DNA from: Shimia sp040370365
GTDB lineage: Bacteria; Pseudomonadota; Alphaproteobacteria; Rhodobacterales; Rhodobacteraceae
Reading direction: 5' to 3'
Assembly: GCF_040370365.1 (NCBI RefSeq)
Contig: NZ_BAABWQ010000005.1
Location: 1-64,000, forward strand
Length of the DNA stretch: 64,000 nt
The translations under genes and the position numbers were made by a program. The notes beneath the pieces are model-generated. The model worked only from the letters and a program-made list of their open reading frames with translations. It did not search any database and was not told the DNA's origin. This document shows positions 61,665 through 64,000 of the stretch, piece after piece; positions within the stretch are counted from its first letter, which is position 1; the number at the start of each line of letters is the position of its first letter.

Positions 61665-62825
61665 ATGGCAGGACTGAAGATCGAGAACATCGCCAAGCGT
61701 TTTGCCGACGTCGATGTGCTTAAGGGCGTTTCACTAAACATCGCAGACGGCGAGTTTGTGTCTCTGGTCGGACCATCGGGCTGTGGCAAGTCCACGTTGC
61801 TGCGGATCATTGCCGGTCTGGAAGAGCAGAGCGAAGGCGATATCCATATCGGTGGGAAGTCAGTTGCTGGACGCCGTGCTGCAGACCGCAACCTCTCCAT
61901 GGTGTTCCAATCCTATGCGCTTTACCCGCACCTGACGGTATTGGAGAACATTGCTGTGCCACTAAAGATGCGCCGGTTGAACGGTTGGCAACGTATGCCA
62001 TTTCTCGGACGGTTTATGCCCGGGGCGCGCAGGCTTGTGAATGATATCGACGCCGAGATTTCCCAAGCCGCCAACATGCTTGAGATCGCGCATCTTTTGG
62101 ATCGCAAACCCGGTCAGCTTTCTGGCGGTCAGCGTCAGCGGGTCGCATTGGGCCGTGCGCTGGTGCGCAATCCGGCAGCCTTTCTGTTGGACGAGCCGCT
62201 TTCGAATCTTGATGCCAAGCTGCGCGTGCAGACACGCGCCGAAATCGCCCAACTGCATCGCCGCCTGGAGGCGACATTCATCTATGTGACCCACGATCAG
62301 GTCGAGGCCATGACCATGTCGGACAGGATCGCAGTGATGATGGGAGGGCGCATTTTGCAATGTGCAACGCCGGATGTGATCTATGAAGACCCTGACACCA
62401 TCGAGGTGGCCGAATTTATTGGCTCTCCAAAGATCAACATATTGCCGGTCAGATGTGAGGCCGGCGGGCGGTTGGCGTTTTTTGACCAAACGTTGGATCT
62501 GCGGGTAACGGAGCGGATCAACGGGGCGGTCTCGCTGGGGCTGCGGCCCGAGGCGTTGCAGCTTTGCAGCGAAAATCCTGTCTTTCAAGGCACTGTGGCG
62601 CATACAGAGAACCTTGGCGCGGAACTCTATGTGCAGGTCGGTATTCCGGGTCTTGAGGGCCGCATTGTCGTGCGTGCGGACGCGGCGCGACGTGCTGATT
62701 TGGGCATAGGAACGTTGGTAGGCTTGCGATTTGACCTCGCCCGCGCCCTTGTCTTTGACGGTCAGGGCCAGCGGGTGCGGTGTATCGAAACGCGTGCCAC
62801 TGCATCCTCTCATGAGGTTGCGTAA
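61665..62825 (+). CDS. ugpC: ABC ATPase of the MalK/UgpC type
   Basis: A 386-residue ATPase of carbohydrate-type importers. Walker A GPSGCGKS (about residues 37-44), the signature LSGGQRQRVALGRALV, Walker B FLLDEPLSNLDAKLR and the switch His in YVTHDQVEAMTMSDR are intact. The C-terminal part is the TOBE/OB regulatory domain. An extra stretch around residues 106-130 (NGWQRMPFLGRFMPGARRL) is longer than in standard MalK/UgpC. It is followed at once by the permease gene. The substrate (sugar, polyol, glycerol phosphate) is unknown. Confidence 0.9.
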   Translation: MAGLKIENIAKRFADVDVLKGVSLNIADGEFVSLVGPSGCGKSTLLRIIAGLEEQSEGDIHIGGKSVAGRRAADRNLSMVFQSYALYPHLTVLENIAVPLKMRRLNGWQRMPFLGRFMPGARRLVNDIDAEISQAANMLEIAHLLDRKPGQLSGGQRQRVALGRALVRNPAAFLLDEPLSNLDAKLRVQTRAEIAQLHRRLEATFIYVTHDQVEAMTMSDRIAVMMGGRILQCATPDVIYEDPDTIEVAEFIGSPKINILPVRCEAGGRLAFFDQTLDLRVTERINGAVSLGLRPEALQLCSENPVFQGTVAHTENLGAELYVQVGIPGLEGRIVVRADAARRADLGIGTLVGLRFDLARALVFDGQGQRVRCIETRATASSHEVA

Positions 62826-62826
62826 C

Positions 62827-63804
62827 ATGGCTATGACTGAGTGTTCATGCACCCCAGCAACGACCACAGCACTAAGTGCTCAGCGACAGGAGGGGCGGGC
62901 GGCGTGGTCTTTGACGGCGCCTGCGTTGGTCCTGATGTTTGTGATCCTTTTGGTGCCGGTGCTGGTCGCAGGGTTTTTGTCCTTCACCAACTATTCGCTG
63001 GGCAATAACGGGTTTGATTGGGTTGGCACAAAGAACTACGAAAAACTATTCACCCGTTCCACGTATGAAAAGATGTTTGTTGCGACCTTCACTTATGTGG
63101 TTACGGTGGTACCTATCTCCGTCGGCTTTGGGCTTGGGGCTGCATTGCTGATCAACTCGTTGGGGCGGTTTCGCGAGGTATATAAAACCATCTATTTCCT
63201 GCCTGTGATGGCCACGCTTCTGGCGATGGCGATTGTTTGGGAGTTCATGCTGCATCCATCGATTGGCATGGTGAACCACGTGCTTGAGATGAGCTGCGGC
63301 ACGCTGCTTGAAGTGATCCCTTTCATTGCGAACGGCTGCGTTGACCGCTTTCCGTTGTGGCTTGGCGATCCGGATTACGCGATCTGGGTGGTTTGTTTCA
63401 TTGGCGTTTGGCAAGGCTTTGGCTTTAACATGGTGCTCTATCTGGCTGGTCTGACCTCGGTGCACCGTGAGCTGTATCACGCGGCCGAAATGGATGGGGC
63501 CAAATCCGGCTGGGAGCGGTTCCGTTTGGTCACGTGGCCTGCGCTTGGCCCGACCACGGTTTTTGTCGTCACCATCTCTTGCATCCGTGCCTTTCAGGCG
63601 TTTGACACCATTGAGGCCTTCTGGCCGCAAGGTGGCGGGCCAAACAAATCCGCCTATGTGATGATGTTCGCCATCTTTGAGAAAGGTGTACAGCAGAACC
63701 TGATCGGGATCGGCTCGGCCATCACCATGCTGTTCCTCGCCTTTGTTATGTTTCTCACCCTGATCCAGCGGTGGCTGGTCGAGCGCAAGGTGCACTACGG
63801 ATGA
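62827..63804 (+). CDS. Sugar-type ABC permease (MalF/UgpA-like)
   Basis: A 325-residue membrane permease with six to seven hydrophobic segments. YHAAEMDGAKSGWERFRLVT (about residues 217-236) is the EAA coupling loop. The ATG at 62827 lies 1 base after the ATPase stop; an in-frame ATG at 62812 is an alternative. The stop overlaps the next gene (ATGA). The periplasmic loop around residues 155-185 with two Cys (MSCGTLLEVIPFIANGCVDR) is longer than usual. It works with the next permease and the upstream ATPase. Confidence 0.9.
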   Translation: MAMTECSCTPATTTALSAQRQEGRAAWSLTAPALVLMFVILLVPVLVAGFLSFTNYSLGNNGFDWVGTKNYEKLFTRSTYEKMFVATFTYVVTVVPISVGFGLGAALLINSLGRFREVYKTIYFLPVMATLLAMAIVWEFMLHPSIGMVNHVLEMSCGTLLEVIPFIANGCVDRFPLWLGDPDYAIWVVCFIGVWQGFGFNMVLYLAGLTSVHRELYHAAEMDGAKSGWERFRLVTWPALGPTTVFVVTISCIRAFQAFDTIEAFWPQGGGPNKSAYVMMFAIFEKGVQQNLIGIGSAITMLFLAFVMFLTLIQRWLVERKVHYG

Positions 63805-64000
63805 CCCGCGAAATCCTCAAACATATGGTGCTTATCTTTGGTGCCATCGTTGTGCTGGCGCCATTTTACATGATGGTCAGCTATTCCTTCAAGAGCCCCG
63901 GCGAGATTGATCGCGGCGAAGGAGGCTTCTTTGGGCGTCAGGAGCTTATGGTGGATGAGCGTTGTGTGAAGCTTCGTGATCCCAACCGCGACGACATCGC
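63801..64000 (+). CDS. Second sugar-type ABC permease (partial, cut at right edge)
   Basis: Only the first 66 codons are present. The protein starts MTREILKHMVLIFGAIVVLA, with one membrane helix then FYMMVSYSFKSPGEI, the normal opening of a MalG/UgpE-type permease. It then continues into a charged loop (GEGGFFGRQELMVDERCVKL) that is unusual this early. It overlaps the previous permease by 4 bases. It should form the channel with it. Confidence 0.85.
   Translation, partial: MTREILKHMVLIFGAIVVLAPFYMMVSYSFKSPGEIDRGEGGFFGRQELMVDERCVKLRDPNRDDI

Noticed and set aside
1..64000. CRISPR arrays, rRNA and tRNA genes
   Set aside because: I saw no regularly spaced short repeats and no cloverleaf-like or rRNA sequence on reading; a covariance-model scan was not possible.

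Overview
The window reads as chromosomal DNA, moderately GC-rich by eye, from an alphaproteobacterium, most likely the Roseobacter/Rhodobacteraceae group. The grounds are the TRAP and Liv-type transporters, the malonyl-CoA decarboxylase/synthetase pair, the density of LysR, AraC, IclR and HxlR regulators, and the aromatic and quinone catabolic genes. This assignment is an inference from gene content, not from a marker gene.

Positions 1-14715 look like an integrated mobilizable element with a defence cargo. On the minus strand lie a large serine recombinase (cut by the left edge), three small genes and a PemK/MazF-like gene. On the plus strand, after a G-rich non-coding stretch that may be an oriT, come a MobV relaxase, a small helical gene and, on the minus strand, a ParD-like ribbon-helix-helix gene. 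Next is a stand-alone GIY-YIG-like nuclease gene (6144-7076). A tightly packed six-gene run follows (7286-14715): a sigma-region-4-like protein; a small probable DNA-binding protein; a fusion of an ImmA/IrrE zinc peptidase, a UvrD-type helicase and a degenerate Fe-S nuclease domain; a double ubiquitin-like/E2 fusion; a JAMM peptidase/E1 fusion; and a DUF6527-like protein. This is a bacterial ubiquitin-conjugation (Bub-like) system with an unusual helicase-peptidase partner, and it is the most interesting part of the window. Its E1 and E2 domains show no obvious catalytic cysteine.

Positions 14716-18984 hold a block (TPR protein, cupredoxin, DUF4142 protein, AraC regulator, small membrane protein, uracil-DNA glycosylase family protein) bracketed by two imperfect direct repeats of about 170 bp. 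Positions 19450-23834 form a sulfatase / DUF3604 / outer-membrane-protein operon. Positions 24511-29925 hold redox and electrophile-response genes: HxlR and LysR regulators, two NAD(P)-binding proteins, a pirin and a flavoprotein.

Positions 30476-41439 form a catabolic cluster: AraC regulator, complete branched-chain-type ABC importer, aldehyde dehydrogenase, SDR, dihydroxyacetophenone-dioxygenase-like cupin, IclR regulator and a benzoylformate-decarboxylase-like ThDP enzyme. Together they suggest uptake and breakdown of an aromatic ketone or keto acid, possibly lignin-derived. Positions 41610-42240 hold a decayed second copy of the small-gene segment of the mobile element. A second redox cluster follows (42469-46353), containing an internally deleted NmrA-type pseudogene.

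Positions 46903-56779 form a malonate utilization locus: LysR regulator, amidase, TRAP transporter (large permease, binding protein, small permease), malonyl-CoA decarboxylase, malonyl-CoA synthetase and an FAD-linked 2-hydroxyacid dehydrogenase. Positions 56918-60535 hold a LysR regulator, DoxX and VOC family proteins, a cytochrome b561 and a decayed ferric-reductase-like membrane protein. From 60680 a LysR regulator diverges from a sugar-type ABC importer (ATPase, permease, and a second permease cut by the right edge). I saw no rRNA, tRNA or CRISPR array.
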